64,000 nt of DNA from Macrotis lagotis. Lineage: Eukaryota; Chordata; Mammalia; Peramelemorphia; Peramelidae. The notes under the pieces were generated by a model. The model was not told where the DNA came from. It worked only from the letters and a program-made list of their open reading frames with translations, and ran no database searches. How positions within the stretch are numbered: the stretch's first letter is position 1; each line of letters opens with the position of its first letter. The position numbers and the translations under genes are program-made. Positions 24,127 to 35,829 of this stretch are shown here, in pieces. The stretch lies in the NCBI RefSeq assembly GCF_037893015.1, contig NC_133662.1:199762550-199826549 (forward strand). The letters are read 5' to 3'.

Positions 24127-24833
24127 TTTCCCAGCCTGAGCCTGTTTTGGGGGTGATTCCTGAGCTTTTGGGACACTCCCACAAGGGTCTCAGTGTGTGA
24201 AGATCTGTCTTCCTTCCTGGTCTGTGAATGATCATATGTACCCCCCTTTGCCTTGGGGCTGAGGTGGGGGGGGCCCTGCTGTTCTATGGGGGGCCTAGAC
24301 TGCTATCAGGATCTGAATGTGGTCAGAGCCCCAAAGTCCTGTTCCAGGGACAGAGGACAGAGCTCTGCAGTCTCTCTTCACTCCCCTCCCGCAGCTCAAT
24401 GGTTTCATGCCCTGGGGGCTCCTGCTTACGGGCTCTGCCTGCCTCTGTTTCTGGGTCTGGGCTGCCAAAAGACCAAGCTGCTGCTGTGTGCTCTGAGGGC
24501 TGGGCTTCATGTGCTCGCCCTGGCAGAGGTCCCCCCTGTTCCCCCACTTTGTGCCCAGTGCTCCATGGGGTGCAGCTCAGAAGACTCCCCCACTGCTGTG
24601 AGCCACGGCTCCCAGCGCCCTGGGACTGCCTCCGGGAGGCTGAAGTTCTTTGGCTCTGGCGGGCCACCCCTCCAACCCCGGGGAGCAGAGCCTTTCTGCT
24701 CTTTTCCAGGTTACCTTGAGTAGGAGAACTGCCTCACTGGGTCCCTCTGTGGGTTCTGTCTCTCAAAAGTTTAGTTAGAATCCTTAGTTTCACATTTTAT
24801 CAGAGAGCGCCTAAGACTGGATCCCTTCTTGTC

Positions 24834-24853
24834 ACCATCTTGGCTCCGCCCCC
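24834..24853 (-). promoter_or_regulatory. HAL1/L1 5' end with YY1-like site
   Basis: Minus-strand start GGGGGCGGAGCCAAGATGGT. In L1 elements a YY1 site at this position directs accurate transcription start. Here it is seen only as sequence, and activity is unknown. Confidence 0.65.
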
Positions 24854-25974
24854 TAGTCACTCCTTAATTGATGGACATCTCAATTTCCAATTCTTTGCCA
24901 CCATAAAAATTGCTGCTATATTTTTGTACAAGTACTACCTTTTCCCTTTTCCTTAATCTTTTTTGTGGTACACACCTTGTAATGGTATTGCTGATTTTAT
25001 GGTTGCACAATTTTACAGCCTTTTGGGCATAGTTCCAACCTACTCTTTAGAATGGTTGAATCAGTTCACAACTCCACAAGCAGTGTATTTGTGTCCTTGT
25101 TTTTTGGCATCCCTTCCAGAGTATGCCATTTTCCTTTTCTGTCATGTTAGTCCATCTATAGGTGTGATGTGGTACCTCAGAGTTGTTTTAATTTGTATGT
25201 CTCTAGTCATTAGTGTTTTAGAGCATTTTTACATATGACTATAGATAGCTTTGATTATTTTGTCTGAAAACCACCTCTTTATATCTTTTTCTCAATACCA
25301 TTTCTCAACTGGGGGAATGACTTTATTTTCATTTGAGAACTAAGGCCTTTATAAGCAGAACTTGCTATAATTTTTCCCGTTTTCTTCTTTCTTTCTAGTT
25401 TTGACTGTATTAGTTTTGTTAGTTCAAAACCTTTTTCACTTTCATGTAATCAAAATTATCCATTTGACTCATTATCTGATTTATTTTTGTTTATTCATAA
25501 ACTTTTTCAGTTATCATTGATGGAAAAGTAAAATTTTCCATGCTCCTCTAATTTTGGTATAAAATCACTCCTTTTTGATTAAATCAAGATATTTTATTGC
25601 TATGTATTGTGCTCCTAGTTCATCCTACTTATCCACTAATATATTTCTTAACCAGTACCAGATTGTTTTGATGATTAGCATTTTGCATTATAATTTGAAA
25701 TCAAAAACTACTAGGCTGCTTTTCCTTCATATTTTGTTTCATTGATTCCCTTGTTATTCTTTACCTTTTGTCCTTTCTGATGAATTTTGGTATTAATTTT
25801 TCTAGTTCTATAAAATAATTCTTTGGTAGCTTGATTGGTATGGCACTGAATGAGTAAATTAACCTATGTAGAAGTGTCACTTTAGTTATATTGGTTTTGT
25901 CTAACCATATGCAATAAATATTTTTTCCAATTGCTAATATTTGTCTTACTTTGTGTGAAAAGTATTTTGTAATT

Positions 25975-26262
25975 TTAGCCTGTTGTGTGTGGGAGTACTG
26001 TAAATTTTCATCACCTGGTATCCTCGAGCACCAGAGCACCATAGTACTGGCTGATTGAAGAGTGCTACAGAAGTGGAAGTGGACCATGGACTAGGGAGGA
26101 TATTTAAACAATTGTATTATGATAAATAAACAGAGATCTTGAAGATCTTGGAGAACTAGGAGAACTTTAAGGAGAAATTGTCCTCCTAGTCTCCTTTGTC
26201 TCCCGCCCCTTCAATGATGTTCCCCTGGGTAAGGATAAAGGAGTCTGGAAAGGAACTCAACA
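25975..26262 (+). repeat. 5' LTR of the ERV
   Basis: A 288-bp LTR with 'gtgggagtactgtaaa', a possible TATA-like 'atatttaaac', and the polyadenylation hexamer AATAAA ('gataaataaacag') near 26,124. It ends AACTCAACA. The expected TG at its left end is altered to TTAG. It is related to the 3' LTR and to the solo LTR at 32,118. Confidence 0.85.
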
Positions 26263-26265
26263 TAA

Positions 26266-26283
26266 TGGTGCCTAAACAGGGAC
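26266..26283 (+). promoter_or_regulatory. Primer binding site, tRNA-Lys type
   Basis: TGGTGCCTAAACAGGGAC differs at two positions from the classical Lys-3 primer site TGGCGCCCGAACAGGGAC. Both changes (C to T, G to A) look like CpG or methylation decay. Confidence 0.88.
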
Positions 26284-26437
26284 ACAAAGGCGAAACTATC
26301 TGAGTGGAGTACGGAATAAGGACCAGCAGATATGAGAAAAAGGGCTTCCAGGCAACATCCTGGAGCCAAGGACTTCAGAGAAGTAACAGGTTGATTGTTA
26401 CTAGGGGCTGATTTTAAGGAAGTTTGAACAAGGAGGT

Positions 26438-26623
26438 GTGAAGGAAAGCAATAGTAAGAAGAAACAAATAAATATTCAGGGGGAGCAGGAGGAGCCAGGG
26501 GGAAATGGAGCCTTCGAGGCAGCACCTCAAGGGATGAAACTTTTTCCTCAGCAGCAGTCCACAGTGGAGCACCAGTGCCATGAATGGGAGGTGGAGGACC
26601 TGCTTGCTATTCCTTCTGGCTAG
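26438..26623 (+). pseudogene. Short open frame after the ERV leader, possible gag remnant
   Basis: A 61-codon open frame, rich in Gln and Glu (GEQEEPGGNGAFEAAPQG), begins about 155 bp after the primer site, where retroviral gag should start. It overlaps the start of the CD164-like frame. It could equally be the 5' UTR of the captured mRNA. I have no motif that decides. Confidence 0.3.
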
Positions 26624-27012
26624 TGCTGCCTGGCTGGCTATGTGCATTAAGCGTAACCCAAACCCCTAAACCTACAACCAACTTTAGAGGCTTCTTGTTG
26701 TTGCCGCAGACCCTGACACCAGCCCTGTCCCCAACCCTGATGCTGACCCTGACGCCTACAACGAATTTCACTTCAGAAGCCACAACAGATTTCACTCTCC
26801 AGTCTACAACCAAGCTTGCTCCAGCACCAGAGCACACTGAAGCAAACGCTAACTGCACATTGAGAGCAAAAAGTGTTACATGCTATTGGACAGTCTGTAA
26901 TGGTGTTGACTACTGTTTAGAAAATGCAACAACTCCAAACTGTACTATTGTCAACAACTCAAGTAATTTCAAATGTTTTCTCTCATTCTCTGCTGCCCCC
27001 ACCTTCTGTTGA
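26580..27012 (+). pseudogene. CD164: CD164-like sialomucin fragment inside the ERV
   Basis: CD164 (endolyn, MGC-24) is a type I membrane sialomucin of endosomes and the cell surface. ATG at 26,580 opens a signal-peptide-like start (MNGRWRTCLLFLLASAAWLA) that runs to a stop at about 26,667. The +1 frame (26,584-27,012) continues as a Thr/Pro-rich mucin stretch and then a cysteine domain. That domain has TCYWTVC, YCLENAT and NCTIVNNSSNFKC, following the CD164 spacing (TC-aromatic-W-x2-C-x4-YC-x2-N-x-T-x3-C) with three N-glycosylation sequons. It stops soon after, and the second mucin part, membrane helix and tail are absent. One frameshift lies near 26,640. The family call rests on this motif spacing, not on a search. 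The alternative is an unrelated glycoprotein. Confidence 0.55.
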
Positions 27013-27366
27013 GGAAGGGAGAAGGGAAATATTTCTTTTTGAAACTTTGAAACTCAAGCCTATGTCTCAGATGGAATGCTGGTTTCACTGCAGAAAAGGC
27101 AAGATACCCCAAAAAACTTATTTTAAAAATCAAAGGGCCCCCATGCCTTCTTCTTGGTTTGGGGAGGAGGGGGTATGGGAAATAGGCTATGTACTGGGAA
27201 GCTTCATGATCAATTAGTTAAGAAAAAAAGGGGAAGAAGACTTTTTTTCTGGGACTGGGAAATTCAGATTTCATCTTTTGAATTAAGCCTGTGCCTACGG
27301 CTAATATCTCTATAATAGAGCAGCTAACTTTGAATTTTGTGAAGTTGTTTAAAAATGCATTCAATT

Positions 27367-27515
27367 GGGGCAGCTAGGTGGCACAGTGGATAAAGCACTG
27401 GCTCTGGAGTCAGGAGTACCCGAGTTCAAATCCATCCTCAGCCACTTAATAATTACCTAGCTGTGTGGCCTTGGGCAAGCCACTTAACCCCATTTGCCTT
27501 GCAAAAAAACATAAA
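27367..27515 (+). repeat. WSINE1-type SINE within the ERV
   Basis: A complete copy from GGGGCAGCTAGGTGGCACAG to TTGCCTTGCAAAAAAAC. The flanks 'aaaatgcattcaatt' and 'aaaatgtattaaatt' are a decayed target duplication, so it arrived after the ERV. Confidence 0.93.
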
Positions 27516-27633
27516 AAATGTATTAAATTTCTTTTGATTGGCTATTTCAAGATTTTCATGAATATATATATGAGGTTCTTCAAGAAATTCTGTTTGATTC
27601 CAAAAGTTATTTTTGACCAGTCTTAATTGGTGC

Positions 27634-27636
<3 letters not shown>

Positions 27637-27680
<44 letters not shown>
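27637..27680. repeat. (TG)n microsatellite
   Basis: About 22 TG units. Confidence 0.97.
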
Positions 27681-27682
<2 letters not shown>

Positions 27683-27833
27683 ATGTGTCTATAGGACATT
27701 TTACATCTCTTCACTGGTCTGGAGAGGTGGAAAAATGTTTTTATATTCTGAGATCTTGTACTGGTCAGGGTAGCAGTCTCAGCTTGGTAAATATGTGTCA
27801 AGAGAATTGTTTCTGTTGTTTGTATCTGTTTGT

Positions 27834-27837
27834 TTTT

Positions 27838-27873
<36 letters not shown>
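27834..27873. repeat. (TG)n microsatellite
   Basis: A TTTG-interrupted start followed by a TG run, inside the ERV internal region. Confidence 0.95.
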
Positions 27874-27875
<2 letters not shown>

Positions 27876-28290
27876 TTCAGAAGGAAATTATATTAGGATA
27901 AATTGTACTTCTAGGAATTTGGGAATATTGAATCATAAAATTTAATGATTTCTTTTGGAAAAGAGATATTTCTACTATCTGATCTGTTTTGATTTTAAAT
28001 TCATATAATTGTCAGCTACTTATGTATTCTTTGTCTTATCTATCATCAAACATTTTTGGTAAGGGAAATATCACAAATCATGACCCCTTCTGGGATAAAT
28101 CCATGGATTCATGCATAACATAATAATAATGGAAATATTACTTTGTAAAATTTAATAACATGTTAATTGACTTGAATGCTTAGTTATTTTTACTATTGTT
28201 TAATGGACATTTGTTTATACTAGGTTTGAACTTTTGTTTACAATTTATGTGCTATCCATTATGTAATCGAATTAAGGAATTTTGCTTCAG

Positions 28291-28313
28291 AAAAAAAGAC
28301 AAAAAAAGGAGAA
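28291..28313 (+). promoter_or_regulatory. Polypurine tract before the 3' LTR
   Basis: AAAAAAAGACAAAAAAAGGAGAA, broken by one C, lies directly against the 3' LTR. This is where plus-strand synthesis is primed in retroviruses. It supports a single provirus rather than two solo LTRs. Confidence 0.65.
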
Positions 28314-28315
28314 TA

Positions 28316-29591
<1,276 letters not shown>

Positions 29592-29734
29592 GTAATTATA
29601 TTCATATAGTCACTGGGATTCTCTTTACAGGTAGATGTTCAAGTATTTTAAATAGTTTGCAGTTAGGATTTCTCTATCTCTTTTTACTAGGTTTTGTTGG
29701 TAATATATAGAAATGCATGATGTTAAGCATATCA

Positions 29735-29872
29735 TTTAACCTTGTTTGCCTCAGTTTCCTCCTTTGTAAGATGAACTGGAAAAGGAAATGTTAAGCCATT
29801 CCAGTGTCTCTTCTAAGAAAATCCAAATAAGGTCACAAAGAGTTGGATATAACTGAATCAGCTAGACAACAA
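29735..29872 (+). repeat. BovB/RTE-tailed SINE, 3' part
   Basis: 'cctcagtttcctcctttgta', 'ctggaaaaggaaatgttaag' and 'ggtcacaaagagttggatat' followed by 'aactgaatcagctagacaac': the end resembles the BovB-type tail GAGTCGGACACGACTGA. It is inserted in the old L1. Confidence 0.65.
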
Positions 29873-30097
29873 TTTTATATTCTGCAACTTTGCCAAAGTT
29901 GTTAATTGCTTCAACTATTTTTTGGTTGATTATGGTTTACTAAATCTACCATCATATTTCTGTAAAGACTGATAGTGTTAGTTCCCAGTGGCTTGTTCTT
30001 ATCCCTTCAATTTATTTTGTCTTAGTGTTATAGCAAACTTTTCTGATATAACATTATATAAAAGTGATCACAATGGACATCCTTATTTCACTTCTTA

Positions 30098-30172
30098 TTG
30101 GTGAAGTGTCTAATGTTGGATTTGAACTCAGCTTTCTAGCTCCAGGTCCAGCACTTTATCCACTGGACCACT
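30098..30172 (-). repeat. tRNA-SINE remnant, antisense
   Basis: 'gtgtctaatgttggatttga' to 'tttatccactggaccactc': the head half of an old antisense SINE. Confidence 0.55.
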
Positions 30173-30655
30173 CTGTAGTTCAGTAGATAGAACACTGACA
30201 TTAGAGTCAGGAGGGTGGGAGTTCGAATTCGGCCTTAGACACTTGACACTGACTGGCTATGTGGTTTTGGGCAAGTCACTTAGCCTTGATTGCCTCACAT
30301 CAAGGGTTGTCTCCAATTGTCCTGATTCATATCTAGCCACTGGACCCAGTTGACTCTGGAGACCTGTGACTTAGCATAAGCACTTCTCACTCAAATCCAA
30401 TTCATGTGCTTGTCATAGCATCACCTCCACTGATATCATGATCTTCCTCAAGAATGAAGGACAGGGGCAGCTAGGTGGCACAGTGGATAGAGCACCGGCC
30501 CTGGAGTCAGGAGGACCTGAGTTCAAGTCTGGCCTCAGACACTTAATAATGACCTAGCCCTGTGGCCTTGGGCAAGCTGCTTCACCCCATTGCCTTGCAA
30601 AGAAAAACAACAGCAACAACAACAACAAAGAATGAAGGACAAATATCAAATTGGA
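30173..30655 (+). repeat. MAR1-like SINE, long copy
   Basis: A head (GTAGTTCAGTAGATAGAACA), a CORE-like middle, and the 3' body 'actggacccagttgactctg', 'atccaattcatgtgcttgtc' and 'ctgatatcatgatcttcctc' ending 'aagaatgaaggaca'. It is split by a WSINE1 at 30,464-30,627. Confidence 0.65.
30464..30627 (+). repeat. WSINE1-type SINE inserted in another SINE
   Basis: GGGGCAGCTAGGTGGCACAG to a CAACAACAACAA-type tail. A perfect 14-bp target duplication, AAGAATGAAGGACA, lies at 30,450-30,463 and 30,628-30,641. It is younger than the host SINE. Confidence 0.95.
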
Positions 30656-32117
30656 AAGACTTCTAGTTTATGACCATTATAAATAGCGTTGCATTTGCTC
30701 TTAGATAAATCCTAATCATTTAATGAAAATCCCATTGATTCCTATGTTTTCTAGTGTTTTTAATACAAATGAGTGTTGCATTTTAACAAAAGTCTTTGCT
30801 GCATATTTTAATATAATCATATGATATTTGTTATTTTTGATAATCAATATGATCAAATATACTTACTTTTTTTCTGCTATTGAACCAGCCCTGCATTTGT
30901 GGTATAAACTCCATCTGGTCATAGTGTACGATCTTTGTGAAACATTACTGTAACCTCCTGGGTAGTATTTTATGTAAGACTTTTGCATCAAAATTCTTTA
31001 AGGAAATTATAGTTTCCTTTCTGTTTTAGCTCTTCCTATTTTACATATTGTTAAAATTTCTTCCTAAATTGTTTTTCAAAAACATATTTATAATATTGGA
31101 AATATTTGTTCCTAAAATGTTTCATAGAATTCACTCATAAAAGCATCTCGTTTTGGGATATTTTCGATGATTTGTTCAATTTATTTTTCTAAGATAGGGT
31201 TATTTTAGTATCATATTTCTTTTGTTAATCTGGGCAATTTTTATTTTTGTAAATATTCACCTATTTCACTTAGATTATTGGTTTTAGTGATATATTGCTA
31301 GATAAAATAACTTCTAATAATTGTGTTAATTTCATCTTCATTGACAGTAAATTCACCCTTTTCATATTTCATTCTTGTAAATTGTTTTGCTTTCTTCTTT
31401 TTTAACCCAATCCATCAAAAATTGACTATTTTCCCCATAAAACCAGCTCCTAGATTCGTGTATCATATAATTCTTACTTATAATTTTATTAATCTTTTCT
31501 TTGAATTTTTAGAATTTTCATTTTTTGGCTTTTAATTGGAAATTTTAATTTGTTCCTAGTCTACCTATTTTATTTACATGTCCATTCATGCATCTATTAA
31601 TATACAAAAAAATGTTACAGACATAAATTTTCCCTAAGTTTTGCTTGGCTGCATCCCACAAAATTTGATATGTTGTCTCAATGTCATTATCTTTAATGAA
31701 ACTATTGATTGTTGCTATAATTTGTCCTTTAATACACTCATTCTTTAGGATTAGGTTACATAGTTTCCAATTAATTTTTAATTTATGCTCCCATAACACT
31801 TTAATGAATGTAATATTATTGCATTGTGGTCCCAAAAGTGTAATTTAATTTTTCTGCTTTTCTGAATTTAGATATGAGGTTTTTTAATTCCCTAGTATAT
31901 GGTCAATTTTCGTGAAGGTTCTATGTAAAACTAAGAAAAAAGTTTATTCTTTTTTATTCTCATTCAAATTTCTAGAATCATCATATTTTAAGTTTCTAAA
32001 ATTCTATCTCCTTAACTTCTTTCTTATAGTTATATATCTCTAATGCTGAAAGGACTATTTCTTTCTATAAATCATTTAACATTTTCTTTAAAAAAAATTG
32101 GATGCTATGCCATTTGG

Positions 32118-32376
32118 TGTAGAATCCCAGTTCTGGATTCTTTCAATCTTCCCCAAGGGGGGGGGGGGCAGTAGGAGACAAGGAAGACAAAGGAGACAAG
32201 CACTCCATCAAGTGCTCCAAGTGCTCCCTTTATTCACCAAAACACCAGTTCCTAAATACCTTTCCAGGCTCTAATCCACTCCCACTCTCCTGGCATGTAG
32301 TAAGATAAAATTCTGGTGTTCAAGGATTCCAGGTGAAGATAATTCACAATACTCCCATAAACAACAGTTCCCAGCA
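32118..32376 (-). repeat. Solo LTR related to the ERV LTRs
   Basis: 259 bp. On the minus strand it starts TGCTGGGAAC, carries 'tatgggagtattgtgaatta', 'tcacctggaatcc', 'ggagagtgggagtgg' and 'ggtgaataaagggagc', and ends ATTCTACA. The perfect 6-bp flank ATTTGG is at 32,112-32,117 and 32,377-32,382. Word order matches the LTR at 25,975, but with substantial divergence, so it is a sister subfamily. A G12 run sits at 32,157-32,168. Confidence 0.85.
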
Positions 32377-32884
32377 ATTTGGTACAAATATGTTTAGCAT
32401 TGATATTACTTCATTGTCTATTTAGCAAAATTAAATTTCTCCCCTTATCTATTTTAATTAAAACTCCTTTTGCTCTTACTTTGTCTGAGATCATGAATGC
32501 TACCTCTTCCCTTTCTTTAATTTCAGGGGAAGTTAAATAGATCCTGCTCCAGCACATTATTTTAATTCTGTGTTATCTTATAAACCCAACTTTCTTGTGA
32601 ACACGCAGCTTCATGTGGGTTTCTTCTAAACTATATATTTTTGGATTCTTCTTTCTAATTCATTCTGATATCCACTTTTTCTTTTTTGTGGGTGAGTTCA
32701 TTCCTTTCACACTCACTGTTAAGGATCCCATTTTCTTATGCTTATACTCTTTTTTCCCCTAAAACCTCTTTAAAAATTTGTTTTGCTTCTAAGTACAGCT
32801 TCCTTTAATCTACCTTCCCTCTTGTCAATCTTCCCACTTTTCTCTTACATTCTCCCTGCCCCACTTCCCTGTCAGGTAAGATAA

Positions 32885-32898
32885 AGTGTGTGTTTGTC

Positions 32899-32959
<61 letters not shown>

Positions 32960-32962
32960 TGT
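32885..32962. repeat. (TG)n microsatellite
   Basis: More than 30 TG units inside the L1 5' half of ORF2. Confidence 0.97.
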
Positions 32963-33702
32963 GTATTCTTCCTTTGTTGAACTATTTCAAAAGAAAATGA
33001 GGTTCAAGTATTACCTAACTCTCCCATTTTCATGACTACTGTAAAAACTCTTCCTCGACCATCTTTTTTATATGCTATTCTCCAATTTCCCTCTCCTTTC
33101 CCCCTTCTTGCAGTGCATCCCTCTCATCCATCTATTTTTTAGGATTATCTCAACATAATTGAGTCATGCTCTCTGTCTATGTAGATACTTTCCAACTGCC
33201 CAAACGATTATAAAATTATTAGGAATTACATGTATCATATTTCCATATAAAGATATAAACATTTTCTGTTAAATTCTTTGTGATTTATATTCATATTTTC
33301 CTTTTTATGCTTCTCTTGAGACTTGTATTTGTCAAATTTATTTAAATAGCTCCTTGTAATATTTTCTCCTTATCCTGGAAGCTCTGGGATTTGGTTATTT
33401 TCATTTTGAGATCTCTGATTGGAGGAGTTTGGTGGACTCTTTCCGTTTCCATTTTGCTCCCTGGTTCTAAGATATCAGGGAATTTTTCCTTCATAATTCT
33501 TGAAATATAATACCTAGGATCTTTTATGATCTTAGATTTCAGGTAGTAAAATAATTCCTAAATTATCTCTTCTCATTCTGTTTTCCAGGTTAGTTCTTTT
33601 TTCTAAAGAGATTTCTCATGTTCTATTTTTTTTACTTGCTTTTGTTTTTCAGTGTCTCATGGAGTCATTAGCTTCTTCTTTTCAATTTTAAGAAATTATT
33701 TT

Positions 33703-33870
33703 TTTTAGGTTTTTGCAAGGAAAACAAGGTTAAGTGGCTTTGCCCAAGGCCACACAGCTAGGTAATTATTAAGTGTCTGAGACCGGATTTGAACTCAGGT
33801 ACTCCTGATTCCAGGGCTGGTGCTTTATCCACTACGCCACCTAGCTGCCCCCCCCACTTTTTTTTTAGAT
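33703..33870 (-). repeat. WSINE1-type SINE
   Basis: 'ggtttttgcaaggaaaacaa' to 'ccacctagctgccccccc'. The target duplication AGAAATTATT is at about 33,691-33,700 and 33,871-33,880. It is inserted in the ORF1 part of the old L1. Confidence 0.93.
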
Positions 33871-34586
33871 AGAAATTATTTTCTTTAGTGACCTTTTCGA
33901 CTTTTCTTACTATTTAGCCAATTCTGTTTTAAGGTATTATTTTCTTCAGTATTTTTTGTATTTCTTTTGCCAAATTGTTAAATTTCATAATTTTTGATCA
34001 TCAATTTCATTTATGTTTGCAATGTTACAACTCTTATTTGATTTTTTTTTTTAAAAATTGATTTTCCTTTAGTTATTCCAGGAATTTCTATTAAACTTGT
34101 GTCCAGTCTTCATTTTTTTGAGTCTTTGCTCATAGGTATTTCCACATTATTGCCTTCTTCTTAGTTTGTGTCTTGAGCTTCCATATCACCATAGTAGCTT
34201 CTTCGGATCATTGTTTATGATTTTTTTCACTCATTTTTCCAGTTGATTTTTTACTTCTAAACTTATGTTAGAGTTAGAGTCTTATTCACCTGAGGGTTGG
34301 GGATGAGAAGAGGTATCATCATACCAAAATTCACTGTACCAAACTTTTTCTTGTTGGTTCTGGGAATCTGTAAGTTTTTGGTGTTTCCAAGATGGTGTGA
34401 TTTATGGAGAGGTGTGATGACTGCTCTCCTGTCTCTCTGCTCTGATTTTTATTCAGGTATGATCCTTGTTCTCTTGTAGCTACAAACATTAGCGTCCATC
34501 TCAAACCTGGAATTGTGGCCACACTTATGAACACAAGCAATTCTCTTTGACTTACCAGGTCCTACACCCAATCTTTGCACAGTAGG

Positions 34587-34722
34587 GGCAGCTAAGTGGT
34601 ACAGTGGATAGAGGACCAGTCCTGGAGTCAGGAGTACCTGACTTCAAATCCGTCCTCAGACACTTAATAATTACTTATCTGTGTGGCTTTGGGCAAGTCA
34701 CCATTGCCTTGCCAAAAAAATA
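34587..34722 (+). repeat. WSINE1-type SINE
   Basis: GGGCAGCTAAGTGGTACAGT to ATTGCCTTGCCAAAAAAA. The perfect 12-bp target duplication TTTGCACAGTAG is at 34,575-34,586 and 34,723-34,734. It is inserted in the L1 5' UTR. Confidence 0.94.
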
Positions 34723-35012
34723 TTTGCACAGTAGTCCCTTATATTCTCTTTCTGCCTAGTTGTCTGATTCCTTTTCTGGCTCTGAAATGTGAGCTCCAGA
34801 ATTGGAAGTTATTGTTGAAACAAGAAACTCTAGGGCTCAAGGTTGATATTGGCCTCTGAAGTCAATCCCAACTCCAGTGTCACAGAACTCTCCTTCCAAC
34901 CCCCTCTAAGTTTTCTTTAATTGGAAACAAAATTCCTCATCTTAATTTTTTCTTGCTTTTGTTGCTTCAAATATTGATTTTAGAAATTATTTTAAAGTTG
35001 TTTAGAGGGGAA

Positions 35013-35168
35013 TGTTGGAAGGGCTTGCTGGAATACTGTCTCTACTTTGCCACCACTGAATTCTCTTCAAGCTTCTAGCAACTTCAGATGTTTTTGCTTT
35101 CCAGACAAGACCAATTCCAATTTGGTTTGCTGAAAATAAATTCTGAATAGACAAGAGAGGCACTAATT
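35013..35168. repeat. Direct repeat, copy A, at the L1 5' end
   Basis: A 156-bp block (TGTTGGAAGGGCTTGCTGGA ... GAGAGGCACTAATT) repeated at 37,071-37,229 with about 93% identity by eye. It spans the presumed L1 5' end ('actttgccacca'). Confidence 0.8.
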
Positions 35169-35264
35169 ATAGTCCCTATAATCAGGTTGCTACACTAAAG
35201 TTTTCAGGGAATGTCTCCTTGGTTAATATCCAGGATTCTCCCACTACCACACTGAAAAAAGTAC

Positions 35265-35500
35265 CTCCAAAAGTGATTAATAACATCTCAATCACCAAAT
35301 TTAATGGTCTCTAAGTTCTGGTCTTCATTGATCTCTATAGCATTTGACAAAGATTGATCACCTTTTCCTTTTTAACATTTGCTCTTTACCCTTGCACATC
35401 TTTTCCTCTCTTTGATGCCACTTCTTTTTTATTCTGTCCCGCTCCATATTTCACTTTTCTTTATCCTCAGTGTTCTTTCTATGTCTCAATCTTTCTATTC
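35265..35500 (+). mobile_element. L2 LINE fragment (ORF2)
   Basis: 'gttctggtcttcattgatct', 'tatagcatttgacaaagatt' and 'gatcacc' correspond to the L2 RT block around the FDTVDH-like motif, decayed. It ends at a SINE. Confidence 0.6.
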
Positions 35501-35504
35501 CTTT

Positions 35505-35673
35505 TTTTTTAGGTTTTTGCAAGGCAAATGGGGTTAAGTGGCTTGCCCAAGGCCACACAGCTAGGTAATTATTAAGTGTCTGAGGCCGGATTTGAACCCA
35601 GGTACTCCTGACTCCAGGGCCAGTGCTTTATCCACTGTGCCACCTAGCCTCCCAACTGTGCCACCTAGCCATG
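35505..35673 (-). repeat. WSINE1-type SINE
   Basis: TTTTTAGGTTTTTGCAAGGC to CACCTAGCCTCCC, with the head end partly duplicated ('actgtgccacctagcc' twice). The target duplication CTATTCCTTT is at 35,495-35,504 and 35,674-35,683. Confidence 0.93.
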
Positions 35674-35679
35674 CTATTC

Positions 35680-35772
35680 CTTTCTCTCTCTATTTTGCTC
35701 TCTCTCTATTTTTCTCTTTCTGTCTCTCTCTCTCTCTCTCTGTTTCTTTCTCTCTGTCTCTCTGTCTCTCTG

Positions 35773-35829
<57 letters not shown>

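Larger units (their letters stand above)
21677..24853 (-). mobile_element. HAL1 (half-L1), full-length copy
   Basis: The 5' end on the minus strand begins at 24,853 with GGGGGCGGAGCCAAGATGGT, an L1-type promoter start with a YY1-like CAAGATGG core. It continues through a GC-richer 5' UTR (24,853-24,127), an ORF1 remnant (24,126 to about 23,170), a pyrimidine-rich plus-strand 3' UTR and modules A, B and C. It ends in the A-rich tail at 21,677. A perfect 12-bp target duplication, TAGTCACTCCTT, lies at 21,665-21,676 and 24,854-24,865, inside the older L1. There is no ORF2. It is the longer sister of 8,421-11,160 and very similar throughout. Confidence 0.92.

Noticed and set aside
24228..24723. 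Open frames of 114-163 codons on both strands in GC-richer DNA
   Set aside because: This is the HAL1 5' UTR, and the frames arise from base composition. No domain is visible and the copy at 8,421 does not keep them.
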